NCBI GenBank assembly: GCA_964604165.1
Contig: CAZRYF010000029.1
Location: forward strand, 1-54,929
Origin: JAYZDK01 sp964604165
Lineage (GTDB): Bacteria > Myxococcota_A > UBA796 > CAJQPC01
DNA: 54,929 nucleotides
Direction: 5' to 3'
Shown: in pieces, positions 1 to 8,141 of the stretch
How the letters are laid out: every line of letters begins with the position of its first letter
Position numbering within the stretch: position 1 is the stretch's first letter
Notes under the pieces: model-generated
Told to the model about the DNA's origin: nothing
Databases searched by the model: none
What the model saw: the letters and a program-made list of their open reading frames with translations, nothing else
Position numbers and translations under genes: made by a program

Positions 1-320
1 TAGATGGTGGCGCCGCCGATGATGCAGGGTTCGTGGTCTCCGCGGGCGCGGGCCAGGGCGATGGCGGCCTCGACCGAGTGCACCACGTCCGCACCCTGGA
101 GAACCAGCTCCGGGTTGCGGCTGATGACAATGTTGTGGCGGCCTGGCAGCGGGCGGCCGATGGAGTCCCAGGTGACCCGGCCCATCAGGATCGCGTGGCC
201 CATGGTGGTGCGCTTGAAGTGCTTCAGGTCTTCAGGGATGTGCCAGGGGAGCCCGCCGTCGGCCCCGATCAGGCGGTCCCTGTTCATGGCCACCACCAGG
301 GCCAGGGGCGGACGGGTCAC
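1..320 (-). CDS. folA: dihydrofolate reductase, 3' end cut by window edge
   Basis: Reduces dihydrofolate to tetrahydrofolate with NADPH and so recycles the folate oxidised by the adjacent thymidylate synthase. About 106 N-terminal residues are visible. They include the family signature GLPWHIPEDLKHF (residues 23-35), whose Asp31 matches the catalytic acid of E. coli DHFR, the segment MGRVTWDSIGRPLPGR and the later motif IIGGATIY. The start is taken as GTG at 320, which overlaps the thyA stop as GTGA, so translation is probably coupled to thyA. The C-terminal part lies beyond position 1. Identification is firm. The only uncertainty is the exact start; a later Met at residue 12 falls inside the first beta strand and is unlikely. 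Confidence 0.93.
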   Translation of the reverse strand, partial: MTRPPLALVVAMNRDRLIGADGGLPWHIPEDLKHFKRTTMGHAILMGRVTWDSIGRPLPGRHNIVISRNPELVLQGADVVHSVEAAIALARARGDHEPCIIGGATI

Positions 321-1159
321 ACGGACACCTGGGCCCGGATACCCGGGTGCGGGTCGTAGCCCTCCAAGCGGAAGTCCTCGTATTGAAAGGAGAACAGGTC
401 CGTGACCTCTGGATTCAGGTGCATGGTGGGGAGGGGGCGAGGGTCACGGGTCAGTTGCAGGCGCGCCTTTTCCAGGTGGTCGTTGTAGAGGTGGGCGTCG
501 CCAAAGCTGTGGACGAACTCTCCGGGTTTCAGTCCGCAGACCTGGGCCACCATCAGGGTCAAGAGGGCATAGCTGGCGATGTTGAAGGGCACGCCGAGGA
601 ACACGTCTGCCGAGCGTTGGTACAGTTGGCATGACAGGGCGCCGTCCTGCACGTAGAACTGGAACAGGGTGTGACAGGGGGGGAGGGCTACCTGGTCGGC
701 CTCCACCGGGTGCCAGCCGCTGACGATGATGCGGCGGCTGCTGGGGTTCTCCCGGATGAGATCCAGGGCCCGCTGGATCTGATCCAGGCCATCGGATTCA
801 TAGGTGCCGTCAGGACGCGGGGTGCCCCCGAAATTCCGCCACTGGTGGCCGTAGATGGGACCCAGCTCGCCCGCGGGCCGCCCAAACCGAGCACACTGCT
901 CCTCGGTGGCCCAGTCGTTCCAAATGCGCACCCCGGCCTCTTGCAAGGAAGCGACGTTGGTCTCCCCCCGGAGGAACCACAGCAGCTCTTGGATGATCGA
1001 GCGCAGGTGCAGCTTCTTGGTGGTCAGCGCTGGAAATCCCGCCTGGAGGTCGAAGCGCAGCTGGTGTCCGAAGACCCCCACCGTTCCCGTGCCGGTGCGG
1101 TCCTCCCTTGGGTTTCCATGGGCCAGGATGTGGTCGAGGAGATCAAGGTAGGACTGCAT
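317..1159 (-). CDS. thyA: thymidylate synthase
   Basis: Makes dTMP from dUMP using methylenetetrahydrofolate, producing dihydrofolate for the FolA encoded next to it. The 280-residue protein is close to the normal ThyA length. It begins with the family pattern MQSYLDLLDHILAHG, followed by the phosphate-binding Arg in EDRTGTGTVGVFG. The nucleophilic Cys is near residue 162 in LPPCHTLFQFYV, and the YQRSADVFLGVPFNIASYA and FGDAHLYNDH motifs follow. The frame stays open upstream, but that extension has low-complexity shadow composition, so the Met at 1159 is chosen. It is the first gene of a thyA-folA pair, and its promoter should lie in the 96 bp shared with the divergent gene at 1256. Confidence 0.97.
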   Translation of the reverse strand: MQSYLDLLDHILAHGNPREDRTGTGTVGVFGHQLRFDLQAGFPALTTKKLHLRSIIQELLWFLRGETNVASLQEAGVRIWNDWATEEQCARFGRPAGELGPIYGHQWRNFGGTPRPDGTYESDGLDQIQRALDLIRENPSSRRIIVSGWHPVEADQVALPPCHTLFQFYVQDGALSCQLYQRSADVFLGVPFNIASYALLTLMVAQVCGLKPGEFVHSFGDAHLYNDHLEKARLQLTRDPRPLPTMHLNPEVTDLFSFQYEDFRLEGYDPHPGIRAQVSV

Positions 1160-1255
1160 GGTCTGGTTCCCCTTATCCGAGATTCGGGGCGCGGCCATGG
1201 CGCCCCCTCCATTTCCCCGCCCAAGCCTGTTAGAGTTCGAAACAACGGAGGCGAA
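1160..1255. promoter_or_regulatory. divergent intergenic region with a GC-rich inverted repeat
   Basis: These 96 bp separate thyA (minus) from the exported protein at 1256 (plus) and must contain both promoters. A perfect 7-bp inverted repeat, GGGGCGC at 1186-1192 and GCGCCCC at 1200-1206 with a 7-nt spacer, lies near the middle. It could be an operator or a hairpin in one of the leaders. A clear Shine-Dalgarno (CGGAGGCG) precedes the plus gene. No convincing sigma-70 hexamers were recognised. Confidence 0.35.
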
Positions 1256-2566
1256 ATGATCCAAAGGTCGGCTGGAACTTTTCTGGCGCTTGGATGGCTG
1301 CTGGCCCCGGCTACTGCCGTTGCGGGAGCCCATGTGGTCTACGAGGGGGAAGACCCCGGACTCGCCTTGGCCAGGGTGGCGGTGGCGGTGGCCCGTCCGC
1401 CCGGTGACTTCACTGCGGTCGATTGGCCGTCGCACCGAGCTGGGTTGGAGCCAGCTTTGTTGGGGGTGGGGTCGTTGGCTGAATGTTCTGGGGAGGCGAC
1501 GAAAGCCAAACCCTTTGCTGAACAGATCAAGGAGGCGGAGGGCGCGCTCAATTTCATGGAGCACGAGAAGGTGCACTCCATCGCCAACGCGGCCTTGAAG
1601 GGCTTGTCCTGTCTGGAAGAGCCAGTGGACGCGGGGGTTGTGTCCCGTTTTCATTTCTTGAAGGGCGTGGTCTTCATGGACCAGGGGGACAAGCCCTCGG
1701 CGTGGGCCTCGTTCCAGTCCGCGCTGGTGGTGGATCCCGGGCTCGCCTGGGATGAGAACTTCCCCCCGGATTCCCGGCCTGTCTTCATCGCGGCCCAGGC
1801 CGAAATGGGGGCTACGCCGCCCACAAACTTCACCCTGGTTCCTTCGCCGGGAGAAGCGCGGGTCTGGATGGATGGCAAGGAGGTGGCCCCGGGCACCGAG
1901 TCGATCCCCCTGGTGGGGAGCACCCATTGGCTCCAATGGCAGGACGACTCCTTTCACACGGCCGTCCTGACCCTGGAACCCGGTCCCCAGGTGGGCATCC
2001 TGCTTCCGTCTACGTTGGGGGAGGCACCGCTGCACGCGGTGACAGATCCGGCGCACCACGTGCAGGTCTCCGCATTGATGGCCAGTGTGGGCGCCCCGGG
2101 CGACGAGATTTTCGTCACGACCTTAGGTGGGGTGTGGCGCAACACCGTGGGGCAGGCGGACTTTGAGCGGTTGGCAGCACCCACCGTGCCAATCCCCGCC
2201 CTGGAGGGAACGCCTCAGGTGGAGTTGCCGGTCGAGAAGACGCCCCTGGACACAACGATGTTGGCAGCTCGCTCTCTGCTCTACGGCGGCGTGGGGGTTG
2301 CCGTCCTTGGGGGAGGGCTGGCCTACAAGGCCCGTTCGGAAGGCATGGGCATCTACGGCCAGATGGAAGACGCAGCGGACAACGACGCCTACGATGCCTT
2401 GGTGGATCCCTACATGGCCGCCGCCACCCAGATCCGGAACATGGGGCTGGTCGCCGTGGCGGGCATCGCGCTCGCCGGGGCGGGGTTTGCCATCGACAGT
2501 CCTGTGGCTGCCGCAGGCTGGATGAACACCCAGGAAGCCGGGCTCACCCTGACCTGGCGCCGCTGA
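1256..2566 (+). CDS. exported protein of unknown function with PEGA-like segment and two C-terminal membrane helices
   Basis: I do not recognise this family. The 436-residue product starts at an ATG preceded by CGGAGGCG. It has a signal peptide of about 24 residues (FLALGWLLAPATAVAGA). A helical middle part around residues 120-180, containing FHFLKGVVFMDQGDKPSAW, looks like a single TPR-type pair. Next comes a PEGA-like stretch (EARVWMDGKEVAPG, near residue 200). Two hydrophobic segments lie near the C-terminus: LLYGGVGVAVLGGGLAY (about 340-360) and MGLVAVAGIALAGAGFAI (about 390-410). This layout is common in uncharacterised myxobacterial envelope proteins. It stands alone, convergent with the carboxyltransferase gene after a 21-bp gap. 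Confidence 0.75.
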   Translation: MIQRSAGTFLALGWLLAPATAVAGAHVVYEGEDPGLALARVAVAVARPPGDFTAVDWPSHRAGLEPALLGVGSLAECSGEATKAKPFAEQIKEAEGALNFMEHEKVHSIANAALKGLSCLEEPVDAGVVSRFHFLKGVVFMDQGDKPSAWASFQSALVVDPGLAWDENFPPDSRPVFIAAQAEMGATPPTNFTLVPSPGEARVWMDGKEVAPGTESIPLVGSTHWLQWQDDSFHTAVLTLEPGPQVGILLPSTLGEAPLHAVTDPAHHVQVSALMASVGAPGDEIFVTTLGGVWRNTVGQADFERLAAPTVPIPALEGTPQVELPVEKTPLDTTMLAARSLLYGGVGVAVLGGGLAYKARSEGMGIYGQMEDAADNDAYDALVDPYMAAATQIRNMGLVAVAGIALAGAGFAIDSPVAAAGWMNTQEAGLTLTWRR

Positions 2567-2587
2567 CGCGCCGGATTCTTCGAAGGA

Positions 2588-4147
2588 CTACGGGGACACC
2601 CCGTGTCGCTTCTGTGGCCGCTCCACGGTCTTGTTGCGGGTCACCTCCAGGCCGCGAATCAGCTGGTTGCGGGTCTCCCGCGGATCGATCACCTCGTCCA
2701 CGAGCCCCAAGCGAGCCACCTGGTAGGGGGTGATGTAGGCCTGGATCATCTCCACAAGCTGGGCCTTCATGGCCTCCGGATCCTCGGCGGCCTGCAGGAG
2801 CTTGCCCCCGGCGATGCCCAGCATTCCCTCGGCGCCCATCACGGAGATTTCGGCTGTGGGCCAGGCGAGGATCAGATCCGGCTCAAACGCTCGGCCGCAC
2901 ATGACGTAGTAGCCAGCCCCATAGGCCTTGCGCAGGATGATGGTGAACTTGGGCACAGTCGCCCGTGCCACGGCGTACAGCATGCGCGAGCCATGGCGGA
3001 TAATGCCGCTCTTCTCCGCATGGCTGCCCACGATAAAGCCCGGGACATCCTCCAGGAAGACCAGGGGTATCTGGAAGGCATCACACAGGTTCACAAACCT
3101 CGCGGCCTTGTCAGCCGCATCGGAGTCCAGGACGCCGCCCAGGTACCTGGGGTTGTTGGCGACGATGCCCACGGAGTAGCCGCTGATGCGGGCGAATCCG
3201 GTCACCAGAGACTTGGCCCACTTGGCCTTCATCTCAAAGAACTTGCCATCGTCCACCACGAAGGGAATGACCTTGCGCACGTCATAGGTGCGGCGCGTGT
3301 CGTCCGGCAGGACCGAAAGGATTTCGTCGTCGATAAGGTATGGGCCCGGGGCATTCTCCATGCGCGGGGGCTTCTCATCACAGCTCTGTGGAAAATAGGA
3401 GAGGTAGTCTCGCACGGCCTGCAGGCAGGCGGCATCGTCCTCGACCTCCATGTCCGCGCAACCGGAGTGGGCGCAGTGCACCTGGGACCCCCCAAGCTCG
3501 ATCTCATTGATGTCCTCACCGACCGCGGCCTTGACCAGGGCCGGCCCCGCGAGGGCCATGGAGCTGGTGCCCTTCACCATGGGCACAAAATCCGCGAGGC
3601 CGGGAATGTAGGCCGTCCCCGCGGCGCCTGGACCCACCATGGCGGAGATCTGCGGTACCACGCCGCTCATCACCACCTGCTCCCGAAAGAGGTAGCCCGA
3701 GTCTGCGAAGGTTGGGATGCGCTCCATGGACCCGGGGCTTGGGTTCAAGCGAGCGCCGGCGGAGTCCACCAGCCAGATCATGGGAATGCGATCCCGAAGG
3801 GCGATCTCACGCATGCGGGTGACCTTGACCTCGCTCACCTGGCCAATGGTGCCCCCCAGGACCGTGAAGTCATAGGCGGCGATGCACACCAGGCGGCCGT
3901 CTACCTTGCCCGTGCCGGTGATGACCCCGTCCGCCGCCAGCAAAGGCGCGGAGGATTCGCTGCCGTGAATGCCGAGCTCCATGAAGGAGCCTTCATCACA
4001 AAGGGCATCAATTCGCTCCCGGGCGGTCATTTTTCCCCGGCCATGCTGGCGGGCGATCCTCTCTTCACCGCCCATTTCCATGGCCTTTTCCCGGCGAGCA
4101 GAAAGCTCGGTGAGGCGTTCTTCCATGGACACAATTCCGTTGGTCAT
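2588..4147 (-). CDS. acyl-CoA carboxylase carboxyltransferase (beta) subunit
   Basis: Transfers CO2 from carboxybiotin to an acyl-CoA, most likely propionyl-CoA or methylcrotonyl-CoA. The 519-residue length is normal for PccB/MccB-type subunits. Both crotonase-fold halves are present: the N-half with LVDSAGARL and PGAAGTAYIPGLADF, the C-half with FLEDVPGFIVG, KAYGAGYYVM and WPTAEISVMGAEG. The ATG at 4147 overlaps the stop of the upstream multifunctional enzyme (ATGA), so this is the last gene of the operon starting at 8050. No biotin carboxylase or biotin carrier subunit is nearby, so these must be encoded elsewhere. Placement after a beta-oxidation set suggests handling of propionyl-CoA from odd or methyl-branched chains. 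Substrate preference cannot be read from the sequence. Confidence 0.92.
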   Translation of the reverse strand: MTNGIVSMEERLTELSARREKAMEMGGEERIARQHGRGKMTARERIDALCDEGSFMELGIHGSESSAPLLAADGVITGTGKVDGRLVCIAAYDFTVLGGTIGQVSEVKVTRMREIALRDRIPMIWLVDSAGARLNPSPGSMERIPTFADSGYLFREQVVMSGVVPQISAMVGPGAAGTAYIPGLADFVPMVKGTSSMALAGPALVKAAVGEDINEIELGGSQVHCAHSGCADMEVEDDAACLQAVRDYLSYFPQSCDEKPPRMENAPGPYLIDDEILSVLPDDTRRTYDVRKVIPFVVDDGKFFEMKAKWAKSLVTGFARISGYSVGIVANNPRYLGGVLDSDAADKAARFVNLCDAFQIPLVFLEDVPGFIVGSHAEKSGIIRHGSRMLYAVARATVPKFTIILRKAYGAGYYVMCGRAFEPDLILAWPTAEISVMGAEGMLGIAGGKLLQAAEDPEAMKAQLVEMIQAYITPYQVARLGLVDEVIDPRETRNQLIRGLEVTRNKTVERPQKRHGVSP

Positions 4148-6576
4148 GCGGAGGTCCTCACCTCGGCGATGCCGTTTGTGATCACCGGGTCGCCGTTCTG
4201 GTTCAGGGTCAGAAGCGAGAGGGTCTGCACACCGTTCTCCTCCTCCTTGAGCCAGCCACGGGTGGTGAGCACGTCTCCTGGAAGTACGGGCCGCGCAAAG
4301 CGGCATGCGAGCCGCTGCACGCGGGAGGCGTCGCCTCCCAGGTGATCCTCGATCACCGCCTGGCCCACAAAGGCCATGGTGCACAATCCGTGCAGGATAA
4401 TGCCCGGGTGTCCCGCGGCCTTGGCCGTCGCGTCGTCCATGTGAATCGGGTTCTTGTCGCCGCTGGCGTTGCCGTATTCAATGGGCTGCTTCTCGCCGAC
4501 CGTCACTGTTCGGGTGAACAAGGGCTCGCCGGGGGGATCCTCCCGGGGTGGCTTGGGCTTTGTCGCCCCACCACCTTCCTTTTTGGGAGCGCGAACAAAA
4601 TACCCGCTGATGGTCTCGCAAGCGACCTCGCCGTCCACCATCAGGTTCTGCTGCACCTTGAGTAGCTCCCCGGAGGACTTCTTCTCAATGGAGTGGATGA
4701 TCGCCCGGGGTGCCACGAGATCGCCGGGCTGGATGACCCGGTGAAACCGCATGTCCTGTTCGCCGTGGAGAAGGCGCAGCAGGTCCGCGTTGAGATCCTT
4801 GTCCAGCACAGCCTGTCCAATCACATCCATGTAGGGGACCACCGGAAAGAGCAGGGGAACGGCAGCGCCGGACTTGAATTGCTCGTTTGGATCCGTGCTC
4901 GCTCGGGCATAGGCCATGGCGGCTTCACTGGTGACGAACCGGGCCTGGGCCCGGGATACCTTGCCGATGCATGCCTCGTTCATGCCGTCGCTGGCTGTGG
5001 CCGCGGTGCCTTCTCCGGCGGCCGCCTGTTCCCGCATCTTGGCCGCCTGCTTCATGTCGATGCAGGCGGCGAACTTCATGAGGATCTGCATGTTGTCCGC
5101 TTTGATCTTGCCCGCCATGAAGGCTTGTTGGGCATCGGTGTTTCCGTCTGCAATGGAGAGGAAGGTGTCCACCGTGTCGTAGGTAATCGTGCAGTCTGAC
5201 GACTCCGGTGCCCCCTTGGCGGTGCTGCACTGCTGGTCACGTATGGTCACAGTGTAGGAGGCCTCTCCCCCCAGGTCGAAGTGAATGTCGGCATCCACCC
5301 CGCTGGCTCGATCCGCCACGAACGCGTCTGGCATCCTCTCAAAGACCGTGTCCAGCTTGTTGCCGCCCCCGTCCTTTTCGGCAGCTGCGGCTGCCGCCTT
5401 GCTCATGTCGAACACGGTGGCGAACTTCATGAGGATCTGCATGTTGTCGGCCTTGATCTTGCCGGCCATGAACGCCTGTTGTGAGTCCACTGTGCCGCCC
5501 ACCATGCCCAGCCAAGTGTCGGCGGAGTCAAAGGTGATGGTGCAGTCTGGGCTGTCCTGGGCACCACTCATGCCCTCGCAGGTGCCCCCGTCGATCTTCA
5601 CGCTCCAGGTGCCTGCGTCCCCGATCACGAAATGGATCATGGCGGACATGTTGCCGGCCTTTTCCGACAGAAAGGCCTCGGGCATGCGGGCAAAGGTCTC
5701 GTTGAGCGTGTCGGTCACGGACCCGCTGCTGCTCTCCTGGGTAGCTGCCGCACCCGGCAGGGCGGAGATCTCTGAGAGCCTCTCTGAGAGAAGCTCGGGG
5801 GTCCAGGCTCCATCCAGCTTCACGCCGTCCGTGGGGATCATGTGGTACTCGAAGACCTGTGGTCCGTGGGCACCAAAGATGCGGCCGTTCAGCTCGCCTG
5901 ACAGATCGCTGCACAGCCACAGGGCCACGGGGGCGATGAGGTCGGGGGTGATGTCTTCGCTGACCATGTCGATGTCTTCGGTCATGCGGGTCTTGGCCAT
6001 CGGGGCAATGCAATTCACCCGCACGTTGTACCGGGCGAGCTCCTTGGCGCAGACCCTTGTGAACCCGGCGATGCCCGCCTTTGCGGCCCCGTAGTTGGCC
6101 TGACCGAAGTTGCCGATCAGACCGGAGAAGCTGGAGGTGTTCAGGATTACCCCCGACTGCTGGGTCTTCATGACCCTGGCTGCGGCGCGGGTGCACTGAA
6201 AGGTGCCGCGCAGGTGGACCGCCACGACGGAATCCCACATGTCGTCATCGATCTTGAGCATCGTCTTGTCCCGAAGGATGCCGGCGTTGTTGACCAGGAT
6301 GTCCACCTGGCCCCACTTGTCCGTGGCCGTGGCGACGATGGCGTCTCCCTCGGTGACCACGTTGTGGTAGTCGGCGATGGCTTCGCCCCCGGCCTCGTTG
6401 ATCTCCTTGGCGACCGCGTCGGCCATGGAGGTGCTTCCTTCGCTTCCGTGGCAGTCTCCACCCAGGTCGTTCACCACGACCCGGGCGCCCTCCCGGGCAA
6501 AAAGCAAGGCGTATTCGCGGCCGAGGCCGCCGCCGGCCCCCGTGATGATGGCGACTTTTCCGTCGAGCATTCCCAT
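4144..6576 (-). CDS. multifunctional beta-oxidation enzyme: SDR dehydrogenase, two SCP2 domains, MaoC-type hydratase
   Basis: The 810-residue protein joins three activities. Residues 1-280 are a short-chain dehydrogenase with TGAGGGLG (12-19), NNAG (96-99), catalytic Ser149, Tyr162 and Lys166, resembling the dehydrogenase part of peroxisomal MFE-2. Two SCP2 sterol-carrier domains follow at about 287-395 and 406-512. Residues 530-810 form a double hot-dog MaoC hydratase, with the hydratase-2 motif around SGDKNPIH giving Asp707 and His712. It could hydrate a 2-enoyl-CoA and oxidise the 3-hydroxyacyl-CoA. In animal MFE-2 the SCP2 domain is C-terminal and single; here it is duplicated and internal. 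The start at 6576 lies 2 bp after the thiolase stop, and the 3' end overlaps the carboxyltransferase start. Confidence 0.93.
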   Translation of the reverse strand: MGMLDGKVAIITGAGGGLGREYALLFAREGARVVVNDLGGDCHGSEGSTSMADAVAKEINEAGGEAIADYHNVVTEGDAIVATATDKWGQVDILVNNAGILRDKTMLKIDDDMWDSVVAVHLRGTFQCTRAAARVMKTQQSGVILNTSSFSGLIGNFGQANYGAAKAGIAGFTRVCAKELARYNVRVNCIAPMAKTRMTEDIDMVSEDITPDLIAPVALWLCSDLSGELNGRIFGAHGPQVFEYHMIPTDGVKLDGAWTPELLSERLSEISALPGAAATQESSSGSVTDTLNETFARMPEAFLSEKAGNMSAMIHFVIGDAGTWSVKIDGGTCEGMSGAQDSPDCTITFDSADTWLGMVGGTVDSQQAFMAGKIKADNMQILMKFATVFDMSKAAAAAAEKDGGGNKLDTVFERMPDAFVADRASGVDADIHFDLGGEASYTVTIRDQQCSTAKGAPESSDCTITYDTVDTFLSIADGNTDAQQAFMAGKIKADNMQILMKFAACIDMKQAAKMREQAAAGEGTAATASDGMNEACIGKVSRAQARFVTSEAAMAYARASTDPNEQFKSGAAVPLLFPVVPYMDVIGQAVLDKDLNADLLRLLHGEQDMRFHRVIQPGDLVAPRAIIHSIEKKSSGELLKVQQNLMVDGEVACETISGYFVRAPKKEGGGATKPKPPREDPPGEPLFTRTVTVGEKQPIEYGNASGDKNPIHMDDATAKAAGHPGIILHGLCTMAFVGQAVIEDHLGGDASRVQRLACRFARPVLPGDVLTTRGWLKEEENGVQTLSLLTLNQNGDPVITNGIAEVRTSA
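5068..5448. repeat. internal duplication: 30-bp exact direct repeat within tandem SCP2 domains
   Basis: The 30 bases at 5068-5097 are repeated exactly at 5419-5448. Similarity continues on both sides and encodes QQAFMAGKIKADNMQILMKF in each SCP2 domain of the multifunctional enzyme. Such nucleotide identity inside two otherwise diverged domains suggests either recent duplication or gene conversion limited to the ligand-tunnel end of the SCP2 fold. Confidence 0.85.
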
Positions 6577-6578
6577 GG

Positions 6579-7691
6579 CTAAACCCTCTCGATGATGGTG
6601 GCGATCGCCATGCCCCAGCCGATGCACAGGGTGGCGAGTCCAGTGTTGGAATCACGACGCTCCATCTCATTGAGCAGCGTCGTGACGAGTCGGGCGCCGG
6701 AACATCCCAGGGGGTGACCCAGGGCGATGGCGCCTCCGTTTACGTTGGTCTTGTCCAGATCTCCACCGGTCTCCCGAGACCAGACCAGGGGCACGACCCC
6801 AAAGGCCTCGTTGACCTCAAAGACATCGATGTCACCAATGGTCATGCCGGCCTTGGCCAGGGCCCGGTTCGTGGCCTCAATCGGACCGGTGAGCATGAGG
6901 GTCGGGCAGCTGCCCACGACCGCCATGGACTTGATGCGCGCTCGGGGGGTCGCCCCGAGTCGCTCGATGCCGCTCGCGTTGGCGAGCATCACGGCGGCTG
7001 CGCCGTCGCTGATCTGGCTGGAGCTGGCCGCCGTAATGGCGCCGTCGTCTTTGAAGGCTGGGCGCAGTGTCGCCAGCTTCTCCAGGGTGGAGCCGGCTCG
7101 GGGACCTTCATCCGTGGTCACACCATCCACAGCGTGAATCTCCTTGGCGAACCGCCCCTCTTCTGTGGCCGCAAGGGCCCGGCGGTGGGACTCCAGGGCC
7201 AGGGTGTCCAGTTCGTTTCGCGTGATGCCCCACTTGGTGACCATCAGCTCGGCGGACAGTCCCTGGGGAATCACGTCAAAGCGGTTCAAGACCTCGTCGG
7301 AGAACGAGCCGCCGTCGGAGCCCATGGGGCAGCGGGACATGCTCTCCACCCCCGACCCGATGGCTACGTCCATGGCCCCGGAGGCCACGGCCTGCGCCGC
7401 AAAGTTCACCGCCTGCAGCGAAGAGCCGCAGAGGCGGTTGACTGTCGTGCCGGGCACCGAAATCGGAAACCCGGCCGACAGCACCGCCAGCCTGGCGACG
7501 TCGAGCGCTTGCTCCCCTGTCTGGGTCACACACCCCATCACCACGTCCTCTACCTCTGAGACAGGCACCCCAGCGCGATGGACGACGTCCTTCAGGTTCA
7601 AACCTGCGAGCACGTCGGGTCGAATGTGGGAGAGGACCCCATCGCGCTTTCCGATGGGGGTACGAGTGGCTGCAAGGATGTATGCGTCCAT
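6579..7691 (-). CDS. thiolase (acetyl-CoA acyltransferase)
   Basis: Cleaves 3-oxoacyl-CoA with CoA, the last step of a beta-oxidation round. The 370-residue protein is slightly shorter than the usual 390. The nucleophile is Cys88 in NRLCGSS. The C-terminal active-site residues are His326 in GGAIALGHPLG and Cys356 in LCIGWG, and NEAF is present. Small departures from consensus (CIGWG for CIGGG, GCSGAR for GASGAR) do not remove catalytic residues. The ATG at 7691 follows the SCP2 gene by 32 bp, and the stop lies 2 bp before the multifunctional enzyme, so it is part of the operon starting at 8050. The upstream in-frame extension is shadow sequence and was not used. Confidence 0.94.
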   Translation of the reverse strand: MDAYILAATRTPIGKRDGVLSHIRPDVLAGLNLKDVVHRAGVPVSEVEDVVMGCVTQTGEQALDVARLAVLSAGFPISVPGTTVNRLCGSSLQAVNFAAQAVASGAMDVAIGSGVESMSRCPMGSDGGSFSDEVLNRFDVIPQGLSAELMVTKWGITRNELDTLALESHRRALAATEEGRFAKEIHAVDGVTTDEGPRAGSTLEKLATLRPAFKDDGAITAASSSQISDGAAAVMLANASGIERLGATPRARIKSMAVVGSCPTLMLTGPIEATNRALAKAGMTIGDIDVFEVNEAFGVVPLVWSRETGGDLDKTNVNGGAIALGHPLGCSGARLVTTLLNEMERRDSNTGLATLCIGWGMAIATIIERV

Positions 7692-7723
7692 GGTTCTACC
7701 TGGAGAAGAGGAGGTGACGGGGT

Positions 7724-8050
7724 CTAAGCGCGGCTGAAGAGGCGGGTGTCCTGCAGCTTCATGACGTCTGCCATGTTGCCGGCGATCTTGATCTGGCCGG
7801 ACATGAACGCCTGCATGGGGTTCACCGAGCCAGTGATCATGCCAATCCAGGTGTCCGCGTTGGTGTTGATGGTGGCGGTCGCGTTGTCGGCGGTGCCTTC
7901 TTCCACGGTGCAGTTGCCGTCGGCCACGTTGAGGATCCAATTCTCCTCGTCGAAGTGAAACTGGACACAGGTGGTCCAGGAGCCGGCGGCCTCAGAGTTG
8001 AATCGGCCGGGCATGGCCTCGAAGATGTCTTTGATGGTGATGTCAGCCAT
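7724..8050 (-). CDS. stand-alone SCP2 sterol-carrier domain protein
   Basis: A 108-residue protein consisting only of one SCP2 domain (IKDIFEAMPGRFNSEAAG to MKLQDTRLF). This fold binds acyl-CoAs, sterols or other lipids in a hydrophobic tunnel. It shares the pattern QAFMSGQIKIAGNMADVMKL with the two SCP2 domains of the enzyme encoded two genes downstream, but is clearly diverged from them. It is the first gene of the four-gene minus-strand operon and lies about 50 bp downstream of the operator at 8103. It probably delivers a bulky or insoluble acyl-CoA to the thiolase and multifunctional enzyme. The longer open frame upstream runs through the operator, so the Met at 8050 is preferred. Confidence 0.9.
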   Translation of the reverse strand: MADITIKDIFEAMPGRFNSEAAGSWTTCVQFHFDEENWILNVADGNCTVEEGTADNATATINTNADTWIGMITGSVNPMQAFMSGQIKIAGNMADVMKLQDTRLFSRA

Positions 8051-8102
8051 GGTTTTGTCTCCAATGGTGGGGGTTTGAAAGAGTCCTTGTGGACTAACAG
8101 TT

Positions 8103-8129
8103 GAAGTGTGGGGTGCCACCTGATGCTCG
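8103..8129 (-). promoter_or_regulatory. operator A of the shared palindrome regulon
   Basis: It matches the 27-bp consensus (half-site AAAGTGTAAGGTG and its reverse complement) at 18 of 26 scored positions, with the core GGTG-C-CACC perfect. It is 53 bp upstream of the SCP2 start. On the minus strand a weak promoter, TTGGCC (8129-8134), 18-bp spacer, CACACT (8105-8110), places the operator between the two hexamers, as at operator C. It would control the four genes from 8050 to 2588. Confidence 0.6.
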
Positions 8130-8141
8130 GCCAAGGGCCTG

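Noticed and set aside
1186..1206. Copy of the regulon operator before thyA
   Set aside because: It is a palindrome of different sequence (GGGGCGC arms) and the genes are unrelated to the regulon.
2603..4345. Long open frame antisense to the carboxyltransferase gene
   Set aside because: It is a GC-rich shadow with no recognisable family or ribosome site. The minus-strand frame is a clear full-length carboxyltransferase. The same applies to long antisense frames at 8190-9722, 10943-12748, 28383-29570 and 41067-42920.
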